DNA from: Catellatospora sichuanensis
GTDB lineage: Bacteria > Actinomycetota > Actinomycetes > Mycobacteriales > Micromonosporaceae
NCBI RefSeq assembly: GCF_007483665.1
Contig: NZ_ML660189.1
Span: 210,440-274,439, forward strand
Length of the DNA: 64,000 bases
Reading direction: 5' to 3'
Shown: positions 26,871-36,984 of the stretch, one piece after another
How positions within the stretch are numbered: the first letter of the stretch is position 1
Layout of the letters: each line of letters starts with the position of its first letter
Position numbers and translations under genes: made by a program
The notes under the pieces: generated by a model
Database searches by the model: none
The model's input: the letters and a program-made list of their open reading frames with translations, nothing else
Told to the model about the DNA's origin: nothing

Positions 26871-28916
26871 ATGGCGGCCACACCCCAAGCACTGCAGGCG
26901 CATCGCAATCGCGTGCCCGCGGAGCGACGGCGGAATTTCGGTGTGTACGTCATCGCCATCACCGTGGCCGCGGCTGCCATCACGCTGCGTGACCTTATTG
27001 AGCTGCCGACCGTCCTGGAGAACGTCACCGTCGGGTTCTGGGTGCTGGCCGGGCTCGCCGTCGCGGGCGACGCGCTGCCGGTGACGCTGCCCGGCCGGTG
27101 GAACACGTCGGCGATCTATCCGTCGATCTGTTTCACCTTCGCCATAATGATCGACTCCGGCCTCGCGGCCGCGGTGGTGGTGCAGGGCCTGGCGGTGGCG
27201 GTCGCCTCGCTGCGGCTGCGACACGCGCTGTGGCGGGCCGTGTTCAACCTCGGCCAGTACACGCTGGCCTTCGGGTTCGCGTACGGGGTGCTGCACCTGT
27301 TCAGCGGCGACGCCCCGCCCGGCCTGCTCGCGCTGGCCGCCTCGGCGGCCGCCTGGTTCGCGGTGAAGTACCTGACCACGGCGACGGCGATCTGGCTGCG
27401 CGACGGCGGCTCGCTGCTGCCGATCATCATGGGTCCGCTGGCCAACGAGGCGCTGAGCACCGGCGCGCTGCTCATGCTCGGCCCGGTCATCGCCGCGCAG
27501 ACCGAGGTCGCGCCGGAGCTGGTGCTGGCGCTGATCCTGCCGCTGCTGGCGGTGCGGCGGCTGTCCATCATCACCGCCGAGCAGAACCACCTGGCGAACA
27601 TCGACACCCTCACCGGCCTGGCCAACCGCAAGGCGCTGATCGGCGAGGTGTCCGCGGCGGTCGCCGGTCACGCCCAGCGTGCCGTGCAGGGCGACCCGCG
27701 CAGCCGCTTCGGCCTGCTGCTGCTCGATCTGGACCGGTTCAAGCACGTCAACGATTCGCTGGGGCACGAGGTGGGGGACCGGCTGCTGATCGCGGTCGGC
27801 GATCGGCTGGACCAGCTGGTGCGCCCCGGCGATCTGGTCGCGCGTCTGGGCGGCGACGAGTTCGCCGTCGTGGCGAAGCGCCTCGACAGCCCTGAGCAGG
27901 CGCGGGAGCTGGCCGAGCAGATCGAGCAGGCGCTGACCGCACCGGTCGTGCTGGACGGGCTGCCGCTCGACGTCGGCGGCTCCATCGGCATCGCCCTCTA
28001 CCCCGACCACGGCACCAACTTCGCCACCCTGCTGCGCCATGCCGACGTCGCCATGTACACGGCCAAGCACGACGGCGACGGCGTCGCCGTGTACGACCCC
28101 GACGCCGACCAGAACTCCCCGCAGCGGCTCAGCCTGCTCGCCGACCTGCGCACCATGCTCAGCCAACCGGACCGGGGCGGGCTGCGGCTGTTCTACCAGC
28201 CCCAGGTGGAGATCACGACCGGCGAGGTGGTCGGCGTGGAGGCGCTGCTGCGCTGGCAGCACCCGACCCGCGGCCCGGTCAGCCCCGACGAGCTGATCCG
28301 GGTGGCCGAGCCCAGCTCGGTGATGCGCCTGCTGACGCGGTGGGTGGTCGAGGAGGCGGTGATCCAGCTCGCCAAGTGGTCCGCGTCGGGCCTGCAGGTG
28401 CGCATGGCGGTCAACGTCAGCGTCCGCGACCTGCACACCGGTGCGATCGTCGAGCAGATCGAGGAGCTGCTGCAGCGGTACGACGTGGAGCCGTACCGGC
28501 TGCAGCTGGAGATCACCGAGAGCGCGCTGATGGCCGACCCGCACCGGGTGCTGGCCACGCTGACCCGGCTCCAGCTGCTCGGTGTCGGCATCGCGCTGGA
28601 CGACTTCGGCACCGGCTACTCGTCGCTGCAGCACCTGCGCCGACTGCCGCTGTCCGAAGTGAAGATCGACCGTTCGTTCGTGATGGCGATGGCCGACGAC
28701 CCGGACGACCTGGTGATCGTACGGTCGATCATCGAGCTGGCCGGGGCGCTCGGGCTGCGCGTGGTCGCCGAGGGCGTCGAGGACGAGCGGGCCTGGCGCC
28801 TGCTGCAGTCCGCCGGCTGCGAGGTGGCCCAAGGCTGGTTCTACGCCCGCCCGCTGCCCCCCGATGAGCTCGCCGACTGGCTCTCCCGCACCACCCTGCC
28901 CGCCCGCAGCGCCTGA
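26871..28916 (+). CDS. membrane GGDEF-EAL cyclic di-GMP protein
   Basis: A 681-residue protein. The N-terminal ~235 residues contain 6-7 hydrophobic helices. The diguanylate cyclase domain has an intact GGDEF at about 327-331 and an inhibitory RxxD site five residues earlier (RPGD). The EAL domain begins about 450 with EAL at 457-459, ITESAL, DDFGTG at 577 and KIDRSF, so phosphodiesterase residues look intact. The protein may both make and degrade c-di-GMP in response to a membrane signal. GTG 26865 is possible, but GGGAAGG is better spaced for ATG 26871. A paralogue with the same layout lies at 46876. Confidence 0.9.
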   Translation: MAATPQALQAHRNRVPAERRRNFGVYVIAITVAAAAITLRDLIELPTVLENVTVGFWVLAGLAVAGDALPVTLPGRWNTSAIYPSICFTFAIMIDSGLAAAVVVQGLAVAVASLRLRHALWRAVFNLGQYTLAFGFAYGVLHLFSGDAPPGLLALAASAAAWFAVKYLTTATAIWLRDGGSLLPIIMGPLANEALSTGALLMLGPVIAAQTEVAPELVLALILPLLAVRRLSIITAEQNHLANIDTLTGLANRKALIGEVSAAVAGHAQRAVQGDPRSRFGLLLLDLDRFKHVNDSLGHEVGDRLLIAVGDRLDQLVRPGDLVARLGGDEFAVVAKRLDSPEQARELAEQIEQALTAPVVLDGLPLDVGGSIGIALYPDHGTNFATLLRHADVAMYTAKHDGDGVAVYDPDADQNSPQRLSLLADLRTMLSQPDRGGLRLFYQPQVEITTGEVVGVEALLRWQHPTRGPVSPDELIRVAEPSSVMRLLTRWVVEEAVIQLAKWSASGLQVRMAVNVSVRDLHTGAIVEQIEELLQRYDVEPYRLQLEITESALMADPHRVLATLTRLQLLGVGIALDDFGTGYSSLQHLRRLPLSEVKIDRSFVMAMADDPDDLVIVRSIIELAGALGLRVVAEGVEDERAWRLLQSAGCEVAQGWFYARPLPPDELADWLSRTTLPARSA

Positions 28917-28935
28917 AGGCTCACGCGCGAAGCTG

Positions 28936-28993
28936 CAGTTTCGGGGAAACTGCACGCTTGAGGTGCGTGGTTCGTGCAGTTTCCCCGAAACTG
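28936..28993. repeat. perfect 21-bp palindrome upstream of gatC
   Basis: Arms 28936-28956 / 28973-28993 match perfectly (CAGTTTCGGGGAAACTGCAC and one more base) around a 16-nt loop. Each arm itself contains the smaller palindrome CAGTTTCGGGGAAACTG, so cruciform or nested structures are possible. It begins 20 nt after the GGDEF-EAL stop. Confidence 0.8.
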
Positions 28994-29129
28994 TCGACGC
29001 CGTCGTGAGGCGCGGCCGGCCAGGGCCGCTGCGAACCGCACCAGCGGTGACAAATAGACTCGCTACGGGCGCGGAGCGTGTGCCACCCTTCGCGCTGTCC
29101 GAGTTCGCCGCTACGTCTAGGGGGCAGTC

Positions 29130-29429
29130 ATGGCCGCCATCTCCCGCGAAGAGGTCGCGCATCTCGCGCGCCTGTCGCGGCTCGCCGTCACCGAACAGGA
29201 GCTGGACCGCTTCGCCGGCCAGTTGGATGTGATCCTGCAGTCGGTGGCGCGGGTCGGTGAGGTCGCCGCGGATGACATCCCGCCCACCTCGCACTCGGTG
29301 CCGCTGGTCAACGTGCTGCGTGAGGACGTCGTCGTGCCCGGCCTGACCCGTGAAGAGGCGCTGTCGGGCGCGCCGGACGCCGCCGAGGACCGGTTCCGCG
29401 TCCCCCAGATCCTTGCGGATGAGGAGTGA
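29130..29429 (+). CDS. gatC: Asp-tRNA(Asn)/Glu-tRNA(Gln) amidotransferase subunit C
   Basis: A 99-residue GatC, the small stabilising subunit of the GatCAB transamidosome. It has the conserved start [21 protein letters not shown] and the central helix LDVILQSV, then D-x-x-P-T-S ([10 protein letters not shown]). It wraps around GatA and GatB. ATG 29130 has GGGGG 5-9 nt upstream. gatA follows after 5 nt, with AGGAG of its ribosome site overlapping the gatC stop. Confidence 0.93.
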   Translation: MAAISREEVAHLARLSRLAVTEQELDRFAGQLDVILQSVARVGEVAADDIPPTSHSVPLVNVLREDVVVPGLTREEALSGAPDAAEDRFRVPQILADEE

Positions 29430-29434
29430 CCCCG

Positions 29435-30910
29435 ATGAGTGATCTGATCAAGCTGACCGCGGCCGAACTGGGCGCGAAGATCGCCGCCGGCGACGTCTCC
29501 GCGGAGGAGGTCACCCGCGCCCACCTGGACCGCATCGCCGAGGTCGACGGCCGGGTGCACGCCTTCCTGCACGTCGACAACGACGGCGCGGTCGAGGCCG
29601 CGCGGGCCGTCGACGCGAAGCGGGCCGCGGGCGAGCAGCTCGGCCCGCTGGCCGGCGTGCCGATCGCGATCAAGGACGTCATCGCGACCAAGGGCATCCC
29701 CACCACCGCCGCCTCGAAGATCCTCGAAGGCTGGCGGCCGCCGTACGACGCGACGGTGATGACCCGCATCCGTGAGGCGGGCATGGTCATGCTCGGCAAG
29801 ACCAACATGGACGAGTTCGCGATGGGCTCCTCCACCGAGTACTCGGCCTACGGCCCGACGTACAACCCGTGGGACCTGACCCGCATCCCGGGCGGCTCCG
29901 GCGGCGGCTCGGCGGCAGCGGTCGCCGGGTACGAGGCACCGCTGGCGATCGGCACCGACACCGGCGGCTCGATCCGCCAGCCCGGTGCGGTCACCGGCAC
30001 CGTCGGCGCGAAGCCGACCTACGGCGGCACCTCCCGCTACGGCCTGATCGCGTTCTCCTCGTCGCTGGACACGCCCGGCCCGGTCGCGCGTACGGTGCTG
30101 GACACCGCGCTGCTGCACCAGGTGATCGCCGGGCACGACCCGCGCGACTCCACCTCGATTCCGCTGCCCGTGCCGGACGTCGTCGCCGCCGCCCGCCAGG
30201 GCGCCTCGGGTGACCTCACCGGAGTGCGCGTCGGCCTGGTCAAGGAGTTCTCCGGCGAGGGTGCGGAGCCCGGCGTGATGGCGGTCTTCCGCGACACCGT
30301 GGAGGCGCTGACCAAGCTGGGTGCCGAGGTCGTCGAGATCTCCTGCCCGCACTTCCAGTACGCGCTGCCCGCGTACTACCTGATCGCGCCGAGTGAGTGC
30401 TCGTCGAACCTGGCCCGGTTCGACTCGGTGCGCTTCGGCCTGCGGGTCGGCGACGACGGCCGCAACTCGCTCGAGGACGTCATGTCGCTGACCCGCGAGG
30501 CGGGCTTCGGTGACGAGGTCAAGCGCCGCATCATCATCGGCACGTACGCGCTGTCGTCGGGTTACTACGACGCCTACTACGGCCAGGCGCAGAAGGTGCG
30601 CACACTCATCACGCGCGACTTCACGTCCGCGTTCGAGCAGGTCGACGTGCTGGTCTCGCCGACCACCCCGTTCACCGCGTTCGAGCTGGGCGCACGCACC
30701 GCCGACCCGTACCAGATGTACCTGGCGGACCTGTACACCATCCCGACGAACCTGTACGGCGGCCCGGCGATCTCAGTGCCGGTCGGCCTGTCCGAGGGGC
30801 TGCCGGTGGGTCTGCAGATCATGGCCCCGACCATGGCCGACGACCGGATGTACCGGATCGCCGCCGCGGTCGAGTCGACGGTGGGCACGTTCACCCCGCC
30901 CGCGCTCTGA
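29435..30910 (+). CDS. gatA: Asp-tRNA(Asn)/Glu-tRNA(Gln) amidotransferase subunit A
   Basis: A 491-residue amidase-signature glutaminase. The catalytic Lys is in AIKDV (about 80), the cis-Ser in [14 protein letters not shown] and the nucleophile Ser in [11 protein letters not shown] (about 179). It releases ammonia from glutamine for GatB. ATG 29435 has AGGAG at 8 nt; an upstream GTG at 29426 overlaps the gatC stop but is less well placed. It is followed by a hairpin; gatB lies 1.1 kb away beyond a minus-strand aquaporin gene, as the mycobacterial gatA and gatB are also separated. Confidence 0.95.
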   Translation: MSDLIKLTAAELGAKIAAGDVSAEEVTRAHLDRIAEVDGRVHAFLHVDNDGAVEAARAVDAKRAAGEQLGPLAGVPIAIKDVIATKGIPTTAASKILEGWRPPYDATVMTRIREAGMVMLGKTNMDEFAMGSSTEYSAYGPTYNPWDLTRIPGGSGGGSAAAVAGYEAPLAIGTDTGGSIRQPGAVTGTVGAKPTYGGTSRYGLIAFSSSLDTPGPVARTVLDTALLHQVIAGHDPRDSTSIPLPVPDVVAAARQGASGDLTGVRVGLVKEFSGEGAEPGVMAVFRDTVEALTKLGAEVVEISCPHFQYALPAYYLIAPSECSSNLARFDSVRFGLRVGDDGRNSLEDVMSLTREAGFGDEVKRRIIIGTYALSSGYYDAYYGQAQKVRTLITRDFTSAFEQVDVLVSPTTPFTAFELGARTADPYQMYLADLYTIPTNLYGGPAISVPVGLSEGLPVGLQIMAPTMADDRMYRIAAAVESTVGTFTPPAL

Positions 30911-30922
30911 CGGTCTGACAGC

Positions 30923-30958
30923 ACGGCGCCCCCTTCCCGGACAGGGAGGGGGCGCCGT
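30923..30958. terminator. hairpin between gatA and aquaporin genes
   Basis: Stem ACGGCGCCCCC(TT)CCC with GGGAGGGGGCGCCGT (30923-30938 / 30944-30958, one bulge) and a 5-nt loop. It lies in a convergent gap and could act in both directions. Confidence 0.65.
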
Positions 30959-30991
30959 CGTCTCAGCGCCTGAGGAGCGGATGAGCGGGGG

Positions 30992-31657
30992 TCAGGAGGC
31001 GGCCCCCTTCAAGCGGGGGTAGAGCAGGCCCGCGAGGACCGCGCCGAGGGCGCCGGAGACGGCGAACACCCAGATGTCGGACCAGTCCGACGCGCCGCCC
31101 GCGAGGGTCAGCGCCAGCTCCGGCCCGAAAGTGCGGGCGAAGTTGAGCGACGCGCTGGTGACTGCCGCGATGGCGAGGGTGCCACCGGCGTACGCCAGGC
31201 CCAGGCTGATGCCCGAGCGCTCGCCGTCGCCGACCGCGAACATCACGCAGGCGATCACGAACACGGCCAGCGCCTCGGCGACGATCGCCGCGATCAGGCC
31301 CTTGCCGGAGCTCGCCGCCTCGGACAGGCGGTTCGCGCCGAGCCCGAGGGCCACGCCCTTGTCGCCGTAGCACAGCCACATGAGCAGGCCGCCGACGAAG
31401 CCGCCGACCAGCTGCGCGGCGATGATCAGTGCGCCGCCGACCCAGTCCACGCTGCCGCGGACCGCGGCGGCGAGGGTGAGCCAGGGGTTGAAGTGGCCGC
31501 CGAAGATCCAGGCGGCGGCGGCCGCGGCGATCATCAGGCCGACCGCGCCGGCCAGCAGCGGACCGCCGCCGACGAGCAGCGCGCCGACACCGAAGAAGAC
31601 CAGTACTGCGGTGCCGAGCGCCTCGGCGGTGAGGCGGGACAGCGTTGCGGAACCCAT
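30992..31657 (-). CDS. aquaporin-like MIP family protein with altered NPA motifs
   Basis: A 221-residue channel protein with six hydrophobic helices and two half-helix loops. The loops correspond to the aquaporin NPA motifs but read GGHFNPWLTL and SLNFARTFGPE. Thus the first is NPW and the second NFA, although the pore arginine after the second is kept. The EALGTAVLVFFG start is typical of MIP proteins. Altered NPA motifs usually shift selectivity away from pure water. Two adjacent ATGs follow AGGGAGG; the second (31657) has better spacing. It is divergent from gatB. Confidence 0.8.
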   Translation of the reverse strand: MGSATLSRLTAEALGTAVLVFFGVGALLVGGGPLLAGAVGLMIAAAAAAWIFGGHFNPWLTLAAAVRGSVDWVGGALIIAAQLVGGFVGGLLMWLCYGDKGVALGLGANRLSEAASSGKGLIAAIVAEALAVFVIACVMFAVGDGERSGISLGLAYAGGTLAIAAVTSASLNFARTFGPELALTLAGGASDWSDIWVFAVSGALGAVLAGLLYPRLKGAAS

Positions 31658-31977
31658 CATGCACCTCCCTGTGCATCGATGAGGGAAAGAACGCGACGCG
31701 TGAACCGGCAGGCGGATAGGGGTGGCCCGGTCGGTGCGTTGTCCCGTTCTCAGGGTGCATTCAGGATCGGGGCGGCGGTGATCAGCGCACAGCGACGAAT
31801 GAATGAATGAGGGCTCATCTGATCGGCTCATGTTGTGACCTACGCCACTACTCTTGTCATGATCGATGCGTGGAGGGGCGGATAACCCGGTGTGAGCGGA
31901 GCCGGACGGGCTACTAGGCTGGTGGTTGTTTTGTCCGGCGGCGTCTAGCACGCCCACGCCAAGCCTGGAGCGAGCAG
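31658..31977. other. 320-nt gap between aquaporin gene and gatB
   Basis: This divergent gap must hold both promoters. I see a tandem GAATGAATGAATGAG run near 31797-31811 and an AT-richer patch at about 31920-31940 before gatB, but no convincing operator, hairpin or additional gene. The aquaporin frame stays open through this stretch without ribosome sites. Confidence 0.5.
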
Positions 31978-33474
31978 ATGAGCACCAACTTGCTGCCCAC
32001 CTATGACGACGTCATCTCCCGCTACGAGCCGGTCATCGGCCTGGAGACGCACGTCGAGCTGGGCACGGTCACCAAGATGTTCTGCGGCTGCCCGACCGAC
32101 TTCGGCGGCGAGCCGAACACCCAGGTGTGCCCCGTCTGCCTGGGCCTGCCCGGCAGCCTCCCGGTGGCCAACCGCGCCGCGATCGAGGCGACCATCCGCA
32201 TCGGGCTCGCGCTGAACTGCTCGATCGCCACCTGGTGCCGCTTCGCGCGCAAGAACTACTTCTACCCGGACATGCCGAAGAACTTCCAGATCAGCCAGTA
32301 CGACGAGCCCCTGTGCACCGACGGCTACCTCGACGTCGAGATCGACGGCGAGACCGTGCGCATCGGCATCGAGCGGGTGCACCTGGAGGAGGACACCGGC
32401 AAGACGCTGCACGTCGGCGGCGCGACCGGGCGCATCCACGGCGCGACCGAGTCGCTGGTCGACTACAACCGGGCCGGCATCCCGCTCGTCGAGATCGTCA
32501 CCAAGCCGGTGCCCGGCCTCGGCGCGAAGGCCCCCGAGATCGCCAAGGCGTACGTCGCCGAGCTGCGTGACGTCATCCGCACCCTGGGCGTCTCCGACGT
32601 GCGCATGGAGCAGGGCTCGATGCGCTGCGACGTGAACACCTCGCTGAACCTGCCCGGCGCGGAGTGGGGCACCCGCACCGAGACCAAGAACGTCAACTCG
32701 CTGCGCAGCGTCGAGCGTTCGGTGCGCACGGAGATGCTGCGCCAGGCCATGGTGCTCGACAGCGGCGGCACGATCACGCAGGAGACCCGGCACTTCCACG
32801 AGGACACCGGCGACACCACGTCCGGCCGGTCCAAGGAGACCGCGACCGACTACCGCTACTTCCCCGAGCCCGACCTGGTGCCGCTCGCGCCGGAGCCGGC
32901 GTGGGTGGAGCGGCTCAAGGCCGCCCTGCCCGAGCTGCCGAGTGCGCACCGGGCCCGGTTGAAGACCGACTGGGGCCTGTCCGACCTGGACATGCAGTCC
33001 ATCCTCAACGCGGGCGCGGTCGAGCTGATCGAGCGCACCGTCGCCGCGGGCGCGTCGCCCGAGGCGGCCCGCAAGTGGTGGCTGGGCGAGCTGTCGCGCC
33101 GCGCCAACGCCGAGGGCGTCGAGCTGGAGGCCGTCGGCGCGACTCCCGAGCAGGTCGCGAAGCTGCAGGTGATGGTCGAGTCGGGCAAGCTGACCGACAA
33201 GCTGGCCCGCCAGGTGCTGGAGGGCGTGCTGGCCGGCGAGGGCGACCCGGAGCAGATCATGGCCGCGCGCGGCCTGGAGGTCGTCTCCGACACCGGCGCG
33301 CTGACCGCCGCCATCGACGAGGCCATCGCCGCCAACCCCGCCGTGGCCGAGAAGATCCGCGGTGGCAACCAGGCCGCCGCCGGCGTCATCATCGGCGCGG
33401 TCATGAAGACCACCAAGGGCCAGGCCGACGCCAAGACGGTCCGCGAACTCGTCCTCGCCCGCCTCGCCGGCTGA
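31978..33474 (+). CDS. gatB: Asp-tRNA(Asn)/Glu-tRNA(Gln) amidotransferase subunit B
   Basis: A 498-residue GatB, the tRNA-binding kinase/transamidase subunit. The cradle domain starts [12 protein letters not shown]. The zinc-binding cysteines lie in MFCGCP and CPVCLGLPG, and [11 protein letters not shown] and HLEEDTGK carry active-site residues. The C-terminal helical and YqeY-like tail (about 340-498) is complete. Together with GatC and GatA it makes Gln-tRNA or Asn-tRNA indirectly. ATG 31978 has GGAGCGAG 7-14 nt upstream. A family hairpin follows in the convergent gap. Confidence 0.95.
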   Translation: MSTNLLPTYDDVISRYEPVIGLETHVELGTVTKMFCGCPTDFGGEPNTQVCPVCLGLPGSLPVANRAAIEATIRIGLALNCSIATWCRFARKNYFYPDMPKNFQISQYDEPLCTDGYLDVEIDGETVRIGIERVHLEEDTGKTLHVGGATGRIHGATESLVDYNRAGIPLVEIVTKPVPGLGAKAPEIAKAYVAELRDVIRTLGVSDVRMEQGSMRCDVNTSLNLPGAEWGTRTETKNVNSLRSVERSVRTEMLRQAMVLDSGGTITQETRHFHEDTGDTTSGRSKETATDYRYFPEPDLVPLAPEPAWVERLKAALPELPSAHRARLKTDWGLSDLDMQSILNAGAVELIERTVAAGASPEAARKWWLGELSRRANAEGVELEAVGATPEQVAKLQVMVESGKLTDKLARQVLEGVLAGEGDPEQIMAARGLEVVSDTGALTAAIDEAIAANPAVAEKIRGGNQAAAGVIIGAVMKTTKGQADAKTVRELVLARLAG

Positions 33475-33510
33475 CCGGTTCGGCTGACCGCCGCACCGCG
33501 CCCCGCTTTT

Positions 33511-33577
33511 CATAGACGCTGGCCTATCACATCGAGTTCGATCGTCGAATAGTCGATGTAATAGGCCAGCATCTATG
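33511..33577. repeat. convergent-gap hairpin element, copy 2
   Basis: 25-nt arms 33511-33535 / 33553-33577 with two mismatches and a 17-nt loop (GTTCGATCGTCGAATAG). It lies between the convergent gatB and metallophosphoesterase genes. It has the same element structure as 15862 and 41685. Confidence 0.85.
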
Positions 33578-33636
33578 TTTGGGTGGGTGGAACCCGCGGT
33601 GCGGAACGGCGCGTGCCCGGTGCGGGACGGTGCGTG

Positions 33637-35214
33637 TCAGCGGGTGGGGGTCGGCCGTGGGGAGGTGCCCGGGGCGGCTGCCTGGCCCGGTGGAGTGTCG
33701 TCGACGACGTGGCGGGACAGCGCGACCTCGGCCAGGCCGGTGCCGCCGACGGTGATGTCGTCGTACGCCATCAGCGCCCGGTTGTCGTCGAAGTAGAGCA
33801 CCGACATCGTCAGCGGCGTCGGTGTCTCACCCTCCAGCCCGCGCAGCCCGGCCCCGCCGGTGGAACCCTGCACCATGAGCATGGTCTGGTCGTCGCCCAG
33901 CTTGCGCACCTCGCGGTGGTGCCGGTGCCCGGCCAGGACCACGGAGGTGTACCCGGCCAGCGGCCCCGCCGACAGCGGGTCGTGCACCAGCGCCAGGTCG
34001 ACGACCCGCTCGCGCTGCTTGGCGATGGTGTCCGCGAGCTGGTCGCCGACGTCGATGACCCGTTCCACGGTCTGCTTGGAGTCGCCCGATCCGGCCGGCT
34101 CCTCCGCCTTGTCCGGGGTGAAGCGCGGGTCGCCGATCCCGCCGATGCTCAGCCCGGCCACCCGTACCACCCGGTTGTCCAGCACGATCGCGTTGGGCTG
34201 GGCGGCGACCGCGGCCTGGGTCACGGCCGAGTCGTGGTTGCCGCGCACGAAGACGTACGGCACCTTCAGCAGCGAGATCGACGCCACGAACGCCTTCTCG
34301 GGCTCGCTGCCCCAGTCGGTGATGTCGCCGGTGTCGACCACGACGTCGATGTGGAAGTTGTCCACCACGGTCCGGATCACGCCCCACGCCGCGGGGTTCA
34401 GATGCAGGTCGGAGACGTGCAGCACGCGCAGGGTGTTGTCCTCGGGGGAGTACACGGGCAGGTTCTGCACGGTGGCGTAGAGGCTGCCGACGTTGCTCAC
34501 CAGCTTCTGCAGCTGCGCGGCGTACTCGTCGTACCGGTCGGCGATGCGCTGCGCGTTGCCGAGCACCGACGGCGCGTTGGCCAGCAGGCCCTCGTACCGC
34601 GGTTCGCGCAGCGCGCCCGGGTTGAACGTGCCGAACGCCGACCCGAACGCGCCCAGCATGATCGTCAGGGCGAGCCCGCCCGCCCACGCGACCCGGCGCA
34701 TCCGCCGGTACACGAGCGCGGCCAGCAGCATCGCGCCGAGCATCGCGACCGCGGTGGCGCGCAGCACCAGCCGGGTGACGCCGGCACGTACGTCGTCGAC
34801 GGCGGTGCGGCTGGCCGTGGTGATGCCCGCGGGGTCGGTGATCAGGGCCTCGGTGCGGGTGCGGTCCAGCGCGTCCAGCCGGACCATCAGCCGGGCCGGT
34901 CCGTCGTGGCTGTCCAGCTGCAGCGAACCCAGCGGCGGCAGGACGACTTCGGTGTCGCCGTACAGCGACGGGGTGAGCGCCATCGTCGAGCGGAACGGGC
35001 CGACGTCCACGCTGGTGGCGGCCGCCAGGTAGAGGCCGAGCGCCAGCCCGGTCAGCGACACCACCAGCACCCCGAACGCGGAGCCCAGCCGCCGCCACGG
35101 CACCCGGCCGGACACGGCCGTCAGCGCGGCGCGGCCGCGAAGCCGCACGCCGTCGCCCGTCCGTTCCCCCGCCTTGCGTCCCAGCGGCCGTGCCCACCTC
35201 GGCAACCGAGTCAT
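33637..35214 (-). CDS. membrane-anchored metallophosphoesterase
   Basis: A 525-residue protein. N-terminal cytoplasmic residues are followed by a helix near 47-67, an extracytoplasmic stretch, two more helices (about 150-200), then a calcineurin-like phosphoesterase domain. Its metal-site motifs are in order: DLHL, GDITDWG, GNHD, VHD and GHRHH (about 265-430). All dinuclear-metal ligands appear intact. The substrate is unknown. ATG 35214 starts just 21 nt after the sugar-dehydrogenase stop on the same strand, so the two are probably cotranscribed. The C-terminal Pro/Thr-rich tail is low complexity. Confidence 0.85.
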   Translation of the reverse strand: MTRLPRWARPLGRKAGERTGDGVRLRGRAALTAVSGRVPWRRLGSAFGVLVVSLTGLALGLYLAAATSVDVGPFRSTMALTPSLYGDTEVVLPPLGSLQLDSHDGPARLMVRLDALDRTRTEALITDPAGITTASRTAVDDVRAGVTRLVLRATAVAMLGAMLLAALVYRRMRRVAWAGGLALTIMLGAFGSAFGTFNPGALREPRYEGLLANAPSVLGNAQRIADRYDEYAAQLQKLVSNVGSLYATVQNLPVYSPEDNTLRVLHVSDLHLNPAAWGVIRTVVDNFHIDVVVDTGDITDWGSEPEKAFVASISLLKVPYVFVRGNHDSAVTQAAVAAQPNAIVLDNRVVRVAGLSIGGIGDPRFTPDKAEEPAGSGDSKQTVERVIDVGDQLADTIAKQRERVVDLALVHDPLSAGPLAGYTSVVLAGHRHHREVRKLGDDQTMLMVQGSTGGAGLRGLEGETPTPLTMSVLYFDDNRALMAYDDITVGGTGLAEVALSRHVVDDTPPGQAAAPGTSPRPTPTR

Positions 35215-35235
35215 CGCCCCATCATGCCCCGGCTG

Positions 35236-36375
35236 TCACGCCGGAGCGAGCGTGACAGCAAGAATTCGATCATCGGCTGCGACGGGTTCACCGCGGCCGT
35301 CGTGGTTGCTGGTGAGCACCCACACCGAGCCGTCCGGGGCGGTGTGCGCGTCGCGCAGACGGCCGTACTCGCCGACCAGCGCCGCCGCCGGCGCGGCCCG
35401 CAGGGTGCCGTCGCCACGCACCGGCACCAGCCACAGGCGCTCGCCGCGCAGGCAGGCCGCGACCAGGACGTCCCCGGCCATCGCCGCGCCCGAGCACGAC
35501 GCCTCGGCGGTCGACCAGGCCACCACCGGGTCGACGTACTGCCCCTGGCCGGCCGCGCCCTCGACCTTGGGCCAGCCGTAGTTCTTGCCCGGCTCGATCC
35601 GGTTGACCTCGTCCCAGGTGTTCTGGCCGAACTCGGTCGCCCACAGATGGCCGCCGGAGTCCCAGGCGATGCCCTGCACGTTGCGGTGGCCGTAGGACCA
35701 GACCAGCGTCCCGTACGGGTTGCCCGGCGCCGGCTTGCCGTCCGGCGTCATCCGCAGGATCTTCCCGCCCAGGCTCTTCAGGTTCTGCGAGTTTCCCACG
35801 GTCGAGGCGTCGCCGGTGGTCGCGTAGAGGAAGCCGTCCGGCCCGAAGGCCAGCCGCCCGCCGTTGTGGATGCCCGAGACCGGGATGCCGGTGACGATCG
35901 GCTGCGGCCGGCCGCCGAGCTTCCAGCGCGCGATGCGGTTGTCCTTGTTCGAGGTGTAGTACAGGAACACCGTCTTGTCCTGCGCATACTGCGGCGAGAC
36001 GGCGATGCCGAGCAGGCCGCCCTCGCTGTTGGCGTCCGCTTCGCGGATCCTGCCGACCTCGGTGACGGTGAGCCTGCCGCCGGACGAGCCGGGACCGACC
36101 TGCACGATCCGCCGGGAGTCGCGCTCGGTCACCAGCGCGCCGCCGTCGGGCAGGAATGCCACACCCCACGGCGCGCGCAGTCCGGTGGCGAGGGTCTTCA
36201 CCTCGGCGGTACGCGGACTGAAAGTCGGCGCCGCCGTCGCCGCCGCCGACGACGGGGCGGCCGGCAGCGTCGGAGCCTGCGTGGCGATCGTGTCGGGCTC
36301 CTCGCTGCACCCGGCGGTGAAGGCGAACGCGGTCAACGCCGCGATGATTCCGTTCCGTGCCCGGCCCAACGACAT
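35236..36375 (-). CDS. PQQ-dependent sugar dehydrogenase-like lipoprotein
   Basis: A 379-residue six-bladed beta-propeller of the glucose/sorbosone dehydrogenase family. A lipobox-like N terminus ([11 protein letters not shown]) predicts a lipid-anchored exported protein. [38 protein letters not shown] and [11 protein letters not shown] are family hallmarks, including the His used as catalytic base (IHNGG). ATG 36375 is chosen over 36408 because it puts the signal peptide at the start. First gene of a two-gene minus operon with the metallophosphoesterase. It is divergent from the sigma factor gene. Confidence 0.88.
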   Translation of the reverse strand: MSLGRARNGIIAALTAFAFTAGCSEEPDTIATQAPTLPAAPSSAAATAAPTFSPRTAEVKTLATGLRAPWGVAFLPDGGALVTERDSRRIVQVGPGSSGGRLTVTEVGRIREADANSEGGLLGIAVSPQYAQDKTVFLYYTSNKDNRIARWKLGGRPQPIVTGIPVSGIHNGGRLAFGPDGFLYATTGDASTVGNSQNLKSLGGKILRMTPDGKPAPGNPYGTLVWSYGHRNVQGIAWDSGGHLWATEFGQNTWDEVNRIEPGKNYGWPKVEGAAGQGQYVDPVVAWSTAEASCSGAAMAGDVLVAACLRGERLWLVPVRGDGTLRAAPAAALVGEYGRLRDAHTAPDGSVWVLTSNHDGRGEPVAADDRILAVTLAPA

Positions 36376-36477
36376 GCGATCGAGCCTAGCTCCGCGCTCT
36401 GTGCTCAACTACTCCCCATTTCTCTCAACCTGCGCCCGCACAACCGCGTCGGGAAGGGCGACGGAAGGAGGAGCCGT

Positions 36478-36984
36478 ATGGCGGACGAGGGGTTCCGTGA
36501 GTTCGTGCAGCTGCGCTACGGCGAGCTGTTGCGCACCGCGTACCTGCTGACCGGCTCGACCCACGCGGCCGAGGACCTGGTGCAGTCGGCGCTGCTGAAG
36601 GCATACCGGCGCTGGAATCTGGTGGACGAGCCCATGGCGTACCTGCGTCGGGCGCTGGTCAACCAGCGCACCAGCGTGTGGCGCCGGATCGGCTCCCGGG
36701 AACTGCTCACCGGTGTGCTGCCGGAACGGGGTCGGGCAGACGGGAGCGCCGCACACGCGGAGCGGGACGAGCTGATGGCGGCGCTGGCGAAGCTGCCGGT
36801 GCGCATGCGCGCCGTGCTGGTGCTGCGGTACTGGGAGGACATGTCCGAAGCGGACACCGCCGCGCTGATGGGGTGCTCGGTGGGTTCGGTGAAGTCCCAG
36901 GCCAGCCGTGGGCTGGCCAGGTTGCGGGAGGTGCTGCGCCCGGAGCCCCGGCGTGTGGCCGACGTGGCGGAGGTGATCGCATGA
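36478..36984 (+). CDS. SigE-family ECF RNA polymerase sigma factor
   Basis: A 168-residue ECF sigma factor of the actinobacterial SigE-like subgroup. Region 2 is FREFVQLRYGELLRTAYLLT with HAAEDLVQSALLKAYRRW; region 4 is LPVRMRAVLVLRYWEDMSEA with MGCSVGSVKSQASRGLARL. A strong AGGAGG precedes ATG 36478. Its stop overlaps the start of the next gene as ATGA, so the membrane protein downstream is probably its regulator or partner. The target promoter cannot be read here. Confidence 0.92.
   Translation: MADEGFREFVQLRYGELLRTAYLLTGSTHAAEDLVQSALLKAYRRWNLVDEPMAYLRRALVNQRTSVWRRIGSRELLTGVLPERGRADGSAAHAERDELMAALAKLPVRMRAVLVLRYWEDMSEADTAALMGCSVGSVKSQASRGLARLREVLRPEPRRVADVAEVIA

Noticed and set aside
33583-36477. 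Long plus-strand frame upstream of the sigma factor in the same frame
   Set aside because: It is antisense to the metallophosphoesterase and sugar dehydrogenase genes. Only the part from ATG 36478, with AGGAGG and sigma domains, is real.
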